Source: Mesorhizobium sp. ES1-1 (lineage in GTDB: Bacteria > Pseudomonadota > Alphaproteobacteria > Rhizobiales > Rhizobiaceae). From it: DNA of 64,000 bases. A model generated the notes under the pieces. It had not been told where the DNA came from. It made no database searches and saw only the letters and a list, made by a program, of their open reading frames with translations. Made by a program: the position numbers and the translations under genes. Shown one piece after another: positions 19,695-28,805 of this stretch; within the stretch, counting starts at the first letter, position 1; every line of letters starts with the position of its first letter. The stretch is taken from NCBI RefSeq assembly GCF_020164785.1, contig NZ_JAIUGX010000006.1, forward strand, positions 124,001 through 188,000, given 5' to 3'.

Positions 19695-22007
19695 TCAGCG
19701 ACGTATCGTTTTCCTGGCCGTCTGGATGTCCTTTGCAAACGGCCACACGGTACTGGACATCGTCTCGATGCCGGAGGCGCTGAGCGCCGATCCGAACAGG
19801 AATCCCTGCACCAGGTCGGGCTTGACCTCGAGCGCCAGGATCTTGAGCTGCTCGAAGGTCTCGACGCCCTCCACAGTGACGGAGAGCCCAAGCGGGCGCG
19901 ACAGGTTCACAATGCCCTTGAGCAGTTCGAGCGAACGTCTGTTCTGCGTGACGTCCATCAGGAACGAGCGGTCTATCTTGATCTTGTCGAGCGGCAGCTT
20001 GTGCAAATAGCTCAGGCTCGAATAGCCGGTGCCGAAATCGTCGAGCGCGATGCGCACGCCAAGTTTCTTCAGTTCCTCGATGTATTGCCGTGTCAGCGAC
20101 TTGTCGTCGAGCAGCGCCGTTTCCGTGACCTCGATCTCCAGCCGACCGGCAGCTAGCCCGGAGCGGACAAGCGCATCGCGAACCTTTTCGACGACGTCAC
20201 GGCTGCGGAAATCCTTGGCGGACAGATTGACCGAGACGCTCGTCTGGTCCGGCCATTTGGCGCATTCCGTGCAGGCCGCATCGAGCACGAAGGTGCTGAT
20301 CTCGGAAATGATGCCCATTTCCTCGGCCAACGGAATGAAGATGCCTGGAGAGATCGGGCCGAGATCGGGATGATCCCACCTGCACAGCGCTTCGCAACTG
20401 GCGATGCGCATGGTGCTCATCGCCACGATCGGCTGGTAGACCACCCGCAGGCTCCTGCTTTCCACAGCACCGCGAAGGTCGGCCTTCATCAGCTGGCGGT
20501 TGCGGAAAGCCGCGTCCATCGAGGCTTCGAACAGCCGCCAGCCGTTCTTGCCCAATTCCTTGGCCTTGTAGAGCGCCAGGTCCGCCTTGACGATCATGGC
20601 GTCGACATCCGTATCCCCGACACGCGACAGGACGGCGCCGCCGCTGGACTGGATACGCAGCCCGTGACCCGCCACGTCTACCTCCCCTTGCAGGGAGGTG
20701 AAAATCTCGTCGAGCCGGCCAGTCAGGTCGCTCTGGTCCTCCACGCGATCGAAGAAGATCATGAACTCGTCGCCGCCAAAACGGCTCACATTGATGCCCT
20801 GACTGGCAATGGCGGCAAGCCGTTCGGCGACGGCGTAGATCAATCCATCGCCGATCGGATGTCCAAGCGTGTCGTTCACACTCTTGAAATCGTCGAGATC
20901 GAGCACAGCCAGGGCGCAGAGACGGTCACGGTCGCCTGAAGCCATGGCTTCGGCGACCAGTTCGTGGAAATAGGCGCGGTTGGGCAGGCCGGTCAGATTG
21001 TCATAGCGCGCCATGAAGCGGATCTTTTCTTCCGCTTCGACCCGGGCGGTAACATCCTCGAAGGTGATGACGCCCAGTTCCTGGCTGCCTTCGCGGGCCG
21101 AGAACTCGTAGTGCTGGCCATTGGCCAGGGAAACCAGAACCTTGCGGTCGCGGCCTTCGCGCAACGCGCGCGTCAGCTGCGCCTCGATATAGCGGCAATC
21201 CTTCGGCGCCAGCATGCCGCCGGCTACGCCGCGCATCAAAAGACCGTGTATCGACCTGCCGAGCAGCGCGTCCGGCGATTTGAGCGACATCAGGTGCGCC
21301 GCCTCGGCGTTTGCCACCGCCACGCGCCCGTCCGGACCGAGCATGACCAGGCCGTGCGACATAGTGTTGAGCGCCCTGTTGAAGCGCTGCGCGATGCGAT
21401 TGGCCTTCTTCTCTTCCGACACAGCCGCGAAGAGCACATCGCGCACCGTGTTGGCGAATTTCCGGATGGCGAACAGGAACGGCGCAGCCGTCAGTCCAAG
21501 CAGGACGTGATAGATGTCGCCGCGCAGCAAAAAGCCCAGCGAGATCGGCCACGTCAAGGCAAGGGTCAGAATGGTGACCATGCGCGGCGACCCGTAATTC
21601 CGGCCGGCGATGGAGGTGGCTGTGGCCAGCGTCAAACAGACGGAGGCGATCTCGGCGAATTCGTCGCGCGCGAAATAGATGCCAAGCAGGCAGAAGGCGC
21701 CCAGGGTCAAACCATGCAAGGAGCCATAAAAAATATAGTCATTCTCGCGCTTGTGCGCCTCTTCCCAAGTCGTCGGCGAGGGCATGCTGTTGTATTTTCG
21801 AAAATTTCTCATGCGGAAAATGCCGACGAGAATCATCGAGATGGCGACCAGCAAATAAAGCGGGTCGCCATTTTTCCACCAGACAAGACCAATCAGGAAA
21901 GTCTGCGCGAGAATGCCGATCGAAAGCGTCATCCCGTCGCGAAAAAGGGTTTCCACGAACGGAATATAGACGTCGACCGGGATCTCGTTCTTTTTTCGCA
22001 GATTCAA
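19695..22007 (-). CDS. Membrane PAS-GGDEF-EAL protein (c-di-GMP turnover)
   Basis: This 770-aa inner-membrane signalling protein carries about six hydrophobic segments in residues 25-200, a PAS-like domain (about 215-335), then GGDEF and EAL domains. The GGDEF active site is intact (RFGGDEF, GGDEF at 411-415), and the EAL domain has EAL at 539-541 plus the NLSAKDF, EVTET, DDFGTGYSS, KIDRSF and EGVET motifs expected of an active phosphodiesterase. It could therefore make or break cyclic di-GMP. The membrane part resembles MASE-type sensors. It precedes the FeeM-like acyltransferase on the same strand, which suggests a possible link between lipid signal synthesis and c-di-GMP. Confidence 0.94.
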   Translation of the reverse strand: MNLRKKNEIPVDVYIPFVETLFRDGMTLSIGILAQTFLIGLVWWKNGDPLYLLVAISMILVGIFRMRNFRKYNSMPSPTTWEEAHKRENDYIFYGSLHGLTLGAFCLLGIYFARDEFAEIASVCLTLATATSIAGRNYGSPRMVTILTLALTWPISLGFLLRGDIYHVLLGLTAAPFLFAIRKFANTVRDVLFAAVSEEKKANRIAQRFNRALNTMSHGLVMLGPDGRVAVANAEAAHLMSLKSPDALLGRSIHGLLMRGVAGGMLAPKDCRYIEAQLTRALREGRDRKVLVSLANGQHYEFSAREGSQELGVITFEDVTARVEAEEKIRFMARYDNLTGLPNRAYFHELVAEAMASGDRDRLCALAVLDLDDFKSVNDTLGHPIGDGLIYAVAERLAAIASQGINVSRFGGDEFMIFFDRVEDQSDLTGRLDEIFTSLQGEVDVAGHGLRIQSSGGAVLSRVGDTDVDAMIVKADLALYKAKELGKNGWRLFEASMDAAFRNRQLMKADLRGAVESRSLRVVYQPIVAMSTMRIASCEALCRWDHPDLGPISPGIFIPLAEEMGIISEISTFVLDAACTECAKWPDQTSVSVNLSAKDFRSRDVVEKVRDALVRSGLAAGRLEIEVTETALLDDKSLTRQYIEELKKLGVRIALDDFGTGYSSLSYLHKLPLDKIKIDRSFLMDVTQNRRSLELLKGIVNLSRPLGLSVTVEGVETFEQLKILALEVKPDLVQGFLFGSALSASGIETMSSTVWPFAKDIQTARKTIRR

Positions 22008-22151
22008 CGCCTGAATCCCAACTCTTGGGGCCTTAGCAGTGCCACATCCGCCTTAAGAAAGATTTAGAAAGGCTGTTTCAGAATAGCGGCCGGGCAAAGT
22101 GACGCTGCGGAACCCAAGGAAACTGTTGATCAGGTAAACAAGCCGTGTCGG

Positions 22152-25100
22152 TCATTCGGCTGCCTGAAGCTCAGGCTGCGCCGCGGCAGCCGAAAGGCGT
22201 GCGAGAAGCCTCTGGCGTTCGCCCTCGGCCTTGTCGATGCTGGCTTGCCGGACGTGACCATAGCCGCGGATGAGGGTGGGCACCGAGGCGAGCGCAACCG
22301 CTGCGTCGACCTTGCCTTGACCCAGCGAACTCGCGACAAGCTCCAGATCTGCTTCATATTGCGCCAGCAGACGGCGCTCGATCCGCCGCTCCGCGCTGTA
22401 GCCGAATAGATCGAAAGCGGTGCCGCGCAGGCGCTTCATTGCCGCCAGCACTCGAAACCCCTTCATCATCCAGGGGCCGAAGCTCGATTTCCTCGGGCTG
22501 CCGTCATTGCCGCGCCGGCCCATGATCGGCGGCGCGAGATGGAATTCGATCCTGTCGTAACTCTGGAACTGCTTGCTCAGTTCGGCGGCGAAGGATCCGT
22601 CCGTATAGAGCCGTGCCACCTCATATTCGTCCTTGATCGCCATCAGCTTGAACAGGTTCCTGGCGGCAGCTTCGGAGACAATGGTCGAACCAGGCACAGA
22701 CCTGGCCTCGGCAGAGCGCAGCACGGCGATCCGGTCGGCGTAACGGCGGGCATAGGCGGCGTTCTGATAGGAGGTCAGGAAGGCGACACGGCGGGCGACG
22801 ATGTCGTCCAGCGTTTCGGCAATGGCCGCTGATTGGCCGGTCTTGCCCGGCTGGGCGAGCAGGCCGCGCACGAAATCCGGCTGATGCGCGGCGCGGCGGC
22901 CCCAGCGGAAGGCGGAGACGTTCATCGCCACCGCTTCCCCGTTAAGCTCTATCGCCTTCTCGACCGCCGCAGCGGACAGCGGCAGGCCGCCATGCTGGAA
23001 GGCAAAGCCGAGCATGAACATGTTGGCGCCGAGCGAATTGCCGAACAGAGCGGTCGCGGTGCGCGTGGCGTCGAAGAAATGCGCCTTGTCGTCGCCGGCC
23101 GCAGCGCGGATCGCCTTTTTCAGGCGCTCGACCGGCAAGGAGAAATCGGCCGAACGGGCAAACTCGCCGGGCATGATCTCGGCGGTGTTGGCGAGGAAAA
23201 TGGTGTGGCCCTCGCGCACAGCACTCAGCACCTTCTTGGCGCCGGAGACGACGAGATCGCAGCCAAGCACGAGGTCGGCCTTACCGGCCGAAACGCGGAT
23301 GGCATGGATGTCGTCGGGGGTACGCGCGATGCGGACATGGGTGAACACCGAGCCGCCCTTCTGGGCGAGGCCGGCCATGTCGATCATGCCGCAGCCCTTG
23401 TCCTCGAGATGCGCCGCCATGCCGAGGACCGCGCCGACCGTGACGACGCCGGTGCCGCCGACGCCGTCGATGATCGCCGCCCAGCCCTGCTCACCGATCG
23501 GGAATTCGGCCGGCGTCGGAACGCCCTCAAGAGGATCGGCCTTGCCGGCCTGGCCCTCGGCCTTCCGGATTTTGGCGCCATGCACGGTAACGAAGGAGGG
23601 GCAAAAGCCGTTGACGCAGGAGAAGTCCTTGTTGCAGCTCGACTGGTCGATCCTGCGCTTGCGGCCGAATTCGGTCTCCACCGGTTGGATCGAGACGCAG
23701 TTCGACTTCACCCCACAATCGCCGCAGCCCTCGCAAACCAGTTCGTTGATGAAGATGCGCTTGTCGGGATCGGGAAAGGTACCGCGCTTGCGGCGACGGC
23801 GTTTCTCGGCGGCGCAGGTCTGGTCGTAGAGCAGCACCGACACGCCCTTGACGTCGCGCAGCTCACGCTGGACGAGGTCGAGATCGTCGCGGTGATGGAT
23901 GGTTGCGCCGGCGGGGAACTGCACCTTCCCCGCATATTTGTCGGGCTCGTCGGTGACGATGGCGATGCGGTCGACGCCCTCGGCCCGCACCTGCCTGGCG
24001 ATCATGTCGACGGTCAGGCCGCCTTCATGCGGCTGGCCACCGGTCATGGCGACGGCGTCGTTGTAGAGGATCTTGTAGGTGATGTTGGCGCCGCTCGACA
24101 GCGCGAAGCGGATCGCCAGCGTGCCGGAATGGTTGTAAGTGCCGTCGCCGAGGTTCTGGAAGATGTGGTCGCGCCTGGAGAAGGGCGCCTGGCCGACCCA
24201 TTGCGCGCCCTCGCCGCCCATGGCGGTGAAGCCAAGCGTGTTGCGGTCCATCCAGAGGGCCATGAAATGGCAACCGATGCCGGCGGCGGCGATCGATCCG
24301 TCAGGCACCTTGGTCGAGGAATTGTGCGGGCAGCCCGAACAGAAGAAGGGCGTGCGCGAACCGATGTCCGCCGCGTCAGCCAGCATCGCCTGAAACTGGC
24401 GCAGCTTTGCCACCCGCGCCGATATCTCTTCGGACGGACCTATGGTTTTCACGATCCTCTCGCCAAGCGCTATGGCGATCTCGTTGGGGTCGAGCGCGCC
24501 CTTGGCGGGAAAGAGCCAGTCACCGCGCTCGTCCTTCTTGCCGATAATGGCCGGCTGCGTGGCAGTGCCGTAAAGGCTCTCACGCAACTGCACCTCAATC
24601 AGGGAGCGCTTCTCCTCAACAACGATGATGGTATCGAGCCCGCGGGCGAAATCGGCGATATGATGCAGGTCGAGCGGCCATGGGCAGCCGACCTTGAACA
24701 GTCGCACGCCGATACGGTTGGCGGCGGCCTCGTCGATGCCGATATCCTCCAGCGCCTGGCGCACGTCGAGATAGCTCTTGCCCAGCGTGATGATGCCGAT
24801 CTTCGGGCTATGGCCGCCGGAATAGACGATGCGGTTCAGCCCATTGGCATGGATGAAGGCGGAAGCGGCGGCGCGCTTGAATTCATGCAGCCGCTCCTCC
24901 TGGCCGAGCATGTCGATCTCGTTGCGGATGTTGAGACCGCCGGGCGGCATGTCGAACTCGGGCACCACAATGTTGAGCCGCTCGAGCGAGGCGTCGACCG
25001 AGGCCGTCGACTCGATGTTGTCCTTGACGCATTTGATCGCAGCCCAGGTGCCGGCGAAGCGCGACATGGCGAAACCGTAAAGGCCATAGTCGATGATTTC

Positions 25101-25631
25101 CTGGACACCGGCGGGATTGAGGATCGGCACCATTGTGTCCACAAACAGAAATTCGGTGGCGTGCGCGTTGGTCGAGGATTCGGCCATGTGGTCGTCGCCC
25201 ATCAGCGCGAGCACGCCGCCGTGCCTCGACGAGCCCGCGAGATTGGCGTGGCGGAAGACGTCTCCCGATCGATCGACGCCCGGACCCTTGCCGTACCAGA
25301 CCGAAAAGACACCATCATGGGTGCCCTCGCCCAGCAGTTCCGTCTGCTGCGAGCCCCAGCAGGCGGTGGCGGCGAGTTCCTCGTTGAGGCCGGGCTGGAA
25401 GACGATATCGGCCTGGGCAAGCTGCTTCTTCGCTTTCCACAGTTGCATATCGAGGCCGCCGAGCGGCGAGCCGCGATAGCCCGACACAAACCCGGCAGTG
25501 TTCAGGCCGGCGCGGCGGTCGCGTTCGCGCTGCATCAGAAGCATGCGGATAACCGCCTGCGCGCCGGACAGGAAGATGCGCTCCTTCGCGAGGTCGAACT
25601 TGTCGTCGAGCGCGACGTCATGAAGCGTCAT
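22152..25631 (-). CDS. Indolepyruvate ferredoxin oxidoreductase family protein (fused alpha-beta-gamma)
   Basis: The 1159-aa product joins the subunits of a thiamine diphosphate 2-oxoacid:ferredoxin oxidoreductase, which oxidatively decarboxylates aryl- or branched-chain 2-oxoacids to acyl-CoA. Seen in order: an N-terminal pyrimidine-type domain (FVSGYRGSPLGGLD), a ThDP-binding domain with CSGCPHNSS (near residue 430) and the GCHFMALWMD stretch, an iron-sulfur stretch CEGCGDCGVKSNC (near residue 635), and a gamma-type domain (IDGVGGTGVVTVGAVLG). ATG 25631 has AGAGGA upstream; a longer frame to 25712 is unlikely. The large fused form is common in aerobic proteobacteria, where it helps degrade amino acids. 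It stands alone. Confidence 0.92.
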   Translation of the reverse strand: MTLHDVALDDKFDLAKERIFLSGAQAVIRMLLMQRERDRRAGLNTAGFVSGYRGSPLGGLDMQLWKAKKQLAQADIVFQPGLNEELAATACWGSQQTELLGEGTHDGVFSVWYGKGPGVDRSGDVFRHANLAGSSRHGGVLALMGDDHMAESSTNAHATEFLFVDTMVPILNPAGVQEIIDYGLYGFAMSRFAGTWAAIKCVKDNIESTASVDASLERLNIVVPEFDMPPGGLNIRNEIDMLGQEERLHEFKRAAASAFIHANGLNRIVYSGGHSPKIGIITLGKSYLDVRQALEDIGIDEAAANRIGVRLFKVGCPWPLDLHHIADFARGLDTIIVVEEKRSLIEVQLRESLYGTATQPAIIGKKDERGDWLFPAKGALDPNEIAIALGERIVKTIGPSEEISARVAKLRQFQAMLADAADIGSRTPFFCSGCPHNSSTKVPDGSIAAAGIGCHFMALWMDRNTLGFTAMGGEGAQWVGQAPFSRRDHIFQNLGDGTYNHSGTLAIRFALSSGANITYKILYNDAVAMTGGQPHEGGLTVDMIARQVRAEGVDRIAIVTDEPDKYAGKVQFPAGATIHHRDDLDLVQRELRDVKGVSVLLYDQTCAAEKRRRRKRGTFPDPDKRIFINELVCEGCGDCGVKSNCVSIQPVETEFGRKRRIDQSSCNKDFSCVNGFCPSFVTVHGAKIRKAEGQAGKADPLEGVPTPAEFPIGEQGWAAIIDGVGGTGVVTVGAVLGMAAHLEDKGCGMIDMAGLAQKGGSVFTHVRIARTPDDIHAIRVSAGKADLVLGCDLVVSGAKKVLSAVREGHTIFLANTAEIMPGEFARSADFSLPVERLKKAIRAAAGDDKAHFFDATRTATALFGNSLGANMFMLGFAFQHGGLPLSAAAVEKAIELNGEAVAMNVSAFRWGRRAAHQPDFVRGLLAQPGKTGQSAAIAETLDDIVARRVAFLTSYQNAAYARRYADRIAVLRSAEARSVPGSTIVSEAAARNLFKLMAIKDEYEVARLYTDGSFAAELSKQFQSYDRIEFHLAPPIMGRRGNDGSPRKSSFGPWMMKGFRVLAAMKRLRGTAFDLFGYSAERRIERRLLAQYEADLELVASSLGQGKVDAAVALASVPTLIRGYGHVRQASIDKAEGERQRLLARLSAAAAQPELQAAE

Positions 25632-25849
25632 CAGGCAATTCCTCTGCGGAGGCCGCGCGGGGGCAGGCAGCCAACGTCGGAGTCGGATGACGCATCCTTT
25701 CTTCCCTTGCAAGGCAGGTCAAATAAAATCGATGGCACCAGGCGGCGCGAAACATACAGCCTATGCAGGTCTCCAACCCCCCTGGAGACGCACCGAGGGA
25801 CGTGGCGCGGCGACCAAAAACGCCCTCGAGCGAGCTCGGTTCGGAAAGG
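25632..25849. other. Intergenic region between the oxidoreductase and lipoprotein genes
   Basis: No gene is supported. It holds the upstream region of the oxidoreductase gene and a perfect 7-bp hairpin GTCTCCA/TGGAGAC (25769-25789) without a T-tract. Confidence 0.3.
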
Positions 25850-26389
25850 TCAGCGAGCCTTGGAGCAATCCGGTTTGGCCTCGCCCGGCAGCTTGCCGTC
25901 GGGATGGCCGACGAGATCGGGATTGGCCGTGTAGAGCTGGTCGATCACCAGCGGCCGATCGGGCAGGATCGTCTGGTCCTCCGTCGACATCAGCGTGGTG
26001 TCGATCTTCTGCAGCACCGTGCCGTCCGGCCCGTTCACGCTGATGGCGATCGCATAGGGCTTATCCTTCACCACGCAGGTCAGCGCCGGGCTTTCCACGC
26101 TCACCTTGTTTAGCTTCGGCCAGACCTTCTGCTCGACCACGAGGGGCGGGCCGCCGGCGGGATCCTGGAAGCTGGCAACCACCACCTGGCCCTCCCCCAT
26201 CGGCCGCAGGGGCCGCAGCGTGACCATGTAGGTCGCCCTGGCCAGACGATAGTTGAAGACGAAGATCTTGCCGGAAATCTCGAACAGCTTGCCCTCGGTG
26301 TCATTGCCCGTGTCACGGCAGGCGCCGAGCGCCACGGCAGCGACCAATGCCAGCGAGACAACGACCGAATGTAATAACCCTCTAGGCAT
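25850..26389 (-). CDS. Putative lipoprotein of unknown function
   Basis: I recognise no family with confidence. The 179-aa protein begins with a hydrophobic signal ending in a lipobox (VALGAC, Cys24), so it is probably a lipid-anchored envelope protein. The mature part is a beta-rich domain of about 150 residues without catalytic motifs; Cys is otherwise rare (LTCVV and PDCSK), which could form one disulfide. Its ATG overlaps the end of the CGNR gene by 8 bp, so the two are translated together. Confidence 0.75.
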   Translation of the reverse strand: MPRGLLHSVVVSLALVAAVALGACRDTGNDTEGKLFEISGKIFVFNYRLARATYMVTLRPLRPMGEGQVVVASFQDPAGGPPLVVEQKVWPKLNKVSVESPALTCVVKDKPYAIAISVNGPDGTVLQKIDTTLMSTEDQTILPDRPLVIDQLYTANPDLVGHPDGKLPGEAKPDCSKAR

Positions 26390-26999
26390 GCTTGACCTCG
26401 CTGGCCGCCATGCGGTGGCGGTGATAGTGGCGACTTGCCTTGCGCCGGTTGCCGCACACCGCCATGTCGCACCAGAGGCGGCTGGAATTGCGGCTTCTGT
26501 CGATGAACAGCCAAGTGCAGTTGGGACAGATCCTCAGCCTTGCGACGGTGTCCTCGCGCAGCAGCGACAAGGCCGACACCGCCAGCGCCGCCTCGAAGGC
26601 GATTGGCGTCGCCGGGTCGCCAAACGGCTTTCCGGGCGCGCCGATTTCCGTCTGGCTGCCCGCCAGCCCCCTGGCGCATTCCGTCAGGAATGCCGGGAGG
26701 TCGGCGGTGGCGACCGAGCCCTTCGATGCGGCGTGACGAAACAGCCTGTCTGTCGCCTCGCGGATCGACAGGACGACAGGTGCGATATCCACCGGCGAGG
26801 CGACCGCCAGCCGCCTGCCGCCAAGCTCGGCGGTTCGAAAGCCGTTCGCGGCATCGGCGAAACGGGCAATTTCCAGCGGGTCTTCGAAGCGGTCGAACGT
26901 CCGTCGCGGATCGCTGCGCAGCACGACGGTGTTCGCCGTGTCGAGCGCCAGCACGCCGCCAGTAAAGCGGTGGGAGGTCCAGGCTACGGTCATGGCCAA
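26382..26999 (-). CDS. CGNR zinc finger / ABATE domain transcriptional regulator
   Basis: The 205-aa protein has the two-part layout of the ABATE/CGNR family: an N-terminal stress-sensing-like domain (about residues 10-145) and a C-terminal treble-clef zinc finger with CPNC (residues about 158-161) and CDMAVCGNRRKASRHY, the CGNR motif that gives the family its name. Such proteins are thought to be DNA-binding regulators. A Met three codons in (26993) is an alternative start. The stop lies inside the downstream lipoprotein gene, so this regulator probably belongs to the same two-gene unit. Confidence 0.9.
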   Translation of the reverse strand: MAMTVAWTSHRFTGGVLALDTANTVVLRSDPRRTFDRFEDPLEIARFADAANGFRTAELGGRRLAVASPVDIAPVVLSIREATDRLFRHAASKGSVATADLPAFLTECARGLAGSQTEIGAPGKPFGDPATPIAFEAALAVSALSLLREDTVARLRICPNCTWLFIDRSRNSSRLWCDMAVCGNRRKASRHYHRHRMAASEVKHA

Positions 27000-27132
27000 A
27001 ATCTAACCTATAAAACGCATTTGACAAGTTAGATGTGGCGATGCAATCGTTTCGGTCGCGGTCTCCGTGACCGCGTCGAGCATGTCGCCCGTTCATCTCC
27101 GGTCGCGGACGGCGTGGTCCGAAGGGTCTTGC

Positions 27133-28038
27133 ATGCTCTATTTTTTCCAGCAGGCGCTGAACGGGCTGCATTCCGGCGCGCTCTATGCGCTGCTCGCCTT
27201 CGGCTATGTGCTGACCAACGGCATCCTGCACCGCACCAACCTTGCCCATGGCGCGCTGTTCGCCTTCTGCGGCCAGACGATGATCCTCACAGCCGCCTTC
27301 GGATATCAGGTATTGTGGCTGACGCTGCTGGCGGCAGTGGCGCTCGGCGTCGTTACCGCCTTCCTCTATGCCGCGCTGGTCAGCCACGTTCTGTCGCGCA
27401 ACGTCTTCGAGCCGCTGGCGCAACGCACGCCCAATGCGGTCGTGGTGACCACGCTCGGCGTCCTGCTCTTCTTGTCGGAGGCAAGCCGCATCGCCGCCGA
27501 TACGCATGATCTATGGCTGCCACCGATGCTGGCGCAGCCCATCGTCCTGGCGCGGGACGCTACCTTCAAGGCAACGCTGACGCTGATACAGCTGCTCGAC
27601 TGCGCGGTGGCACTGGCGGCGCTCGGGCTGGCAAGCTGGGCTTTCGCCAGATCGAGTTTCGGCAGGCGCTGGCGCGCGGTCTCCGATGACCCGAAGGCTG
27701 CCGCGATGTGCGGCATCGACGTGCGTGCCGTGTTCCGCCAAGCCGTGCTGTCCAGCGGCGTTTTCGCCGCGCTCGGCGGGATCATGGCTGGCCTCTACTA
27801 TGGCAATGTCAGTTTCGATTCCGGGCTCGTCTATGGGCTGAAGATCCTGTTCGTGACAGCCGTCGGCGGCTATCTTTCGCCGCCGCGGGCAGCCTTGGGC
27901 GCCGCCGCCTTCGGCATGGCCGAATCACTGTGGGCGGGCTACTTCCCCGTCGAATGGCGCGACGCTTGGATATATGTTTTCCTGGTCGCCACGCTGGTGC
28001 TGGCCGGCGCCAACCGCGAAATCGACAAGGTCGCCTGA
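27133..28038 (+). CDS. Branched-chain amino acid-type ABC permease (LivH family), orphan
   Basis: This 301-aa inner-membrane permease has about eight hydrophobic helices and the LivH hallmarks: QQALNGLHSGALYALLAFGYVLTNG at the N-terminus, LAHGALFAFCGQ, and the cytoplasmic loop RRWRAVSDDPKAAAMCGID that contacts the ATPase. ATG 27133 starts cleanly; the frame extends upstream without support. No LivM, LivF/LivG ATPase or binding protein gene is adjacent, which is unusual, so it must use partners encoded elsewhere or be a remnant. It diverges from the CGNR gene, with 133 bp between. Confidence 0.88.
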   Translation: MLYFFQQALNGLHSGALYALLAFGYVLTNGILHRTNLAHGALFAFCGQTMILTAAFGYQVLWLTLLAAVALGVVTAFLYAALVSHVLSRNVFEPLAQRTPNAVVVTTLGVLLFLSEASRIAADTHDLWLPPMLAQPIVLARDATFKATLTLIQLLDCAVALAALGLASWAFARSSFGRRWRAVSDDPKAAAMCGIDVRAVFRQAVLSSGVFAALGGIMAGLYYGNVSFDSGLVYGLKILFVTAVGGYLSPPRAALGAAAFGMAESLWAGYFPVEWRDAWIYVFLVATLVLAGANREIDKVA

Positions 28039-28220
28039 GACATTCGACTTTGGTTGCATGATGCCACGGCGGCCACGGGGATCCGGCCTCTTCCAGCGCC
28101 CGAGGACTTTCGCAGCTCCCATCCTTGTTGACCCGCCCGGCCACGCACGGCATACCGTTGGGCCACGCGGCGTGACGCAATGAGGGGTTTCCGACACGCC
28201 TCCGTACAAGGGAGGACTGC

Positions 28221-28805
28221 ATGCAAGGGCCGCTCGCTCTGTCGCGGGGTATCGACCGTGTCAATGAATTCATCGGCCGGTCGGTGTCGTGGCTGATCCT
28301 GGTGGCGATCCTGGTCAGCGCGGCGAATGCCGTCATCCGCAAGGTGTTCGATACCTCGTCGAATGCCTGGCTGGAACTGCAATGGTACCTGTTCGGCGCC
28401 GCCTTCATGCTGGCCGCCGCCTACACGCTGAAGCAGAACGAGCACATCCGCATCGACATCGTGTACGGCCTGTTTTCGCGTCGCGTGCAGCATTGCATCG
28501 ACCTTTTCGGCCATGTCTTCTTCCTGATGCCGTTCGTGACGCTGATGGTGTTCTATTTCGTTCCCTATGTTTCGCTGTCGTTCCACAGCGGCGAAATGTC
28601 GACCAATGCCGGCGGCCTGATCGTGTGGCCGGCAAAGGCCATCCTGCTGGCCGGCTTTTTCCTGCTGGCGCTGCAAGGCGTTTCCGAGATCATCAAGAAG
28701 ATCGCCATCATGCGCGGACACATGGAGGATCCCAACCCCTTCATATCCGCACACGAACAGGCTGAACTCGAAGCAAAGGCGCTCGCCGACGAGGTGCGTT
28801 CGTGA
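28221..28805 (+). CDS. TRAP transporter small permease (DctQ family)
   Basis: This 194-aa membrane protein is the four-helix DctQ subunit of a tripartite ATP-independent periplasmic transporter, which uses a sodium or proton gradient to import an organic acid. The NAVIRKVFDTSSNAWLELQWYLFGAAF stretch and EHIRIDIVYGL are typical. The AGGGAGG ribosome site is strong. The stop overlaps the ATG of the large permease by one base. The C-terminus (about 25 residues) is acidic and cytoplasmic. The binding-protein gene is about 3 kb away on the other strand. Confidence 0.94.
   Translation: MQGPLALSRGIDRVNEFIGRSVSWLILVAILVSAANAVIRKVFDTSSNAWLELQWYLFGAAFMLAAAYTLKQNEHIRIDIVYGLFSRRVQHCIDLFGHVFFLMPFVTLMVFYFVPYVSLSFHSGEMSTNAGGLIVWPAKAILLAGFFLLALQGVSEIIKKIAIMRGHMEDPNPFISAHEQAELEAKALADEVRS

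Noticed and set aside
25769..25789. GTCTCCA/TGGAGAC hairpin as terminator
   Set aside because: No T-tract follows and it lies in the upstream region of the oxidoreductase gene rather than after a gene end.
22833..25934. 1033-aa open frame on the plus strand opposite the indolepyruvate oxidoreductase gene
   Set aside because: It is the antisense shadow of a well-recognised gene. High GC content keeps such frames open, and the translation shows no domain.
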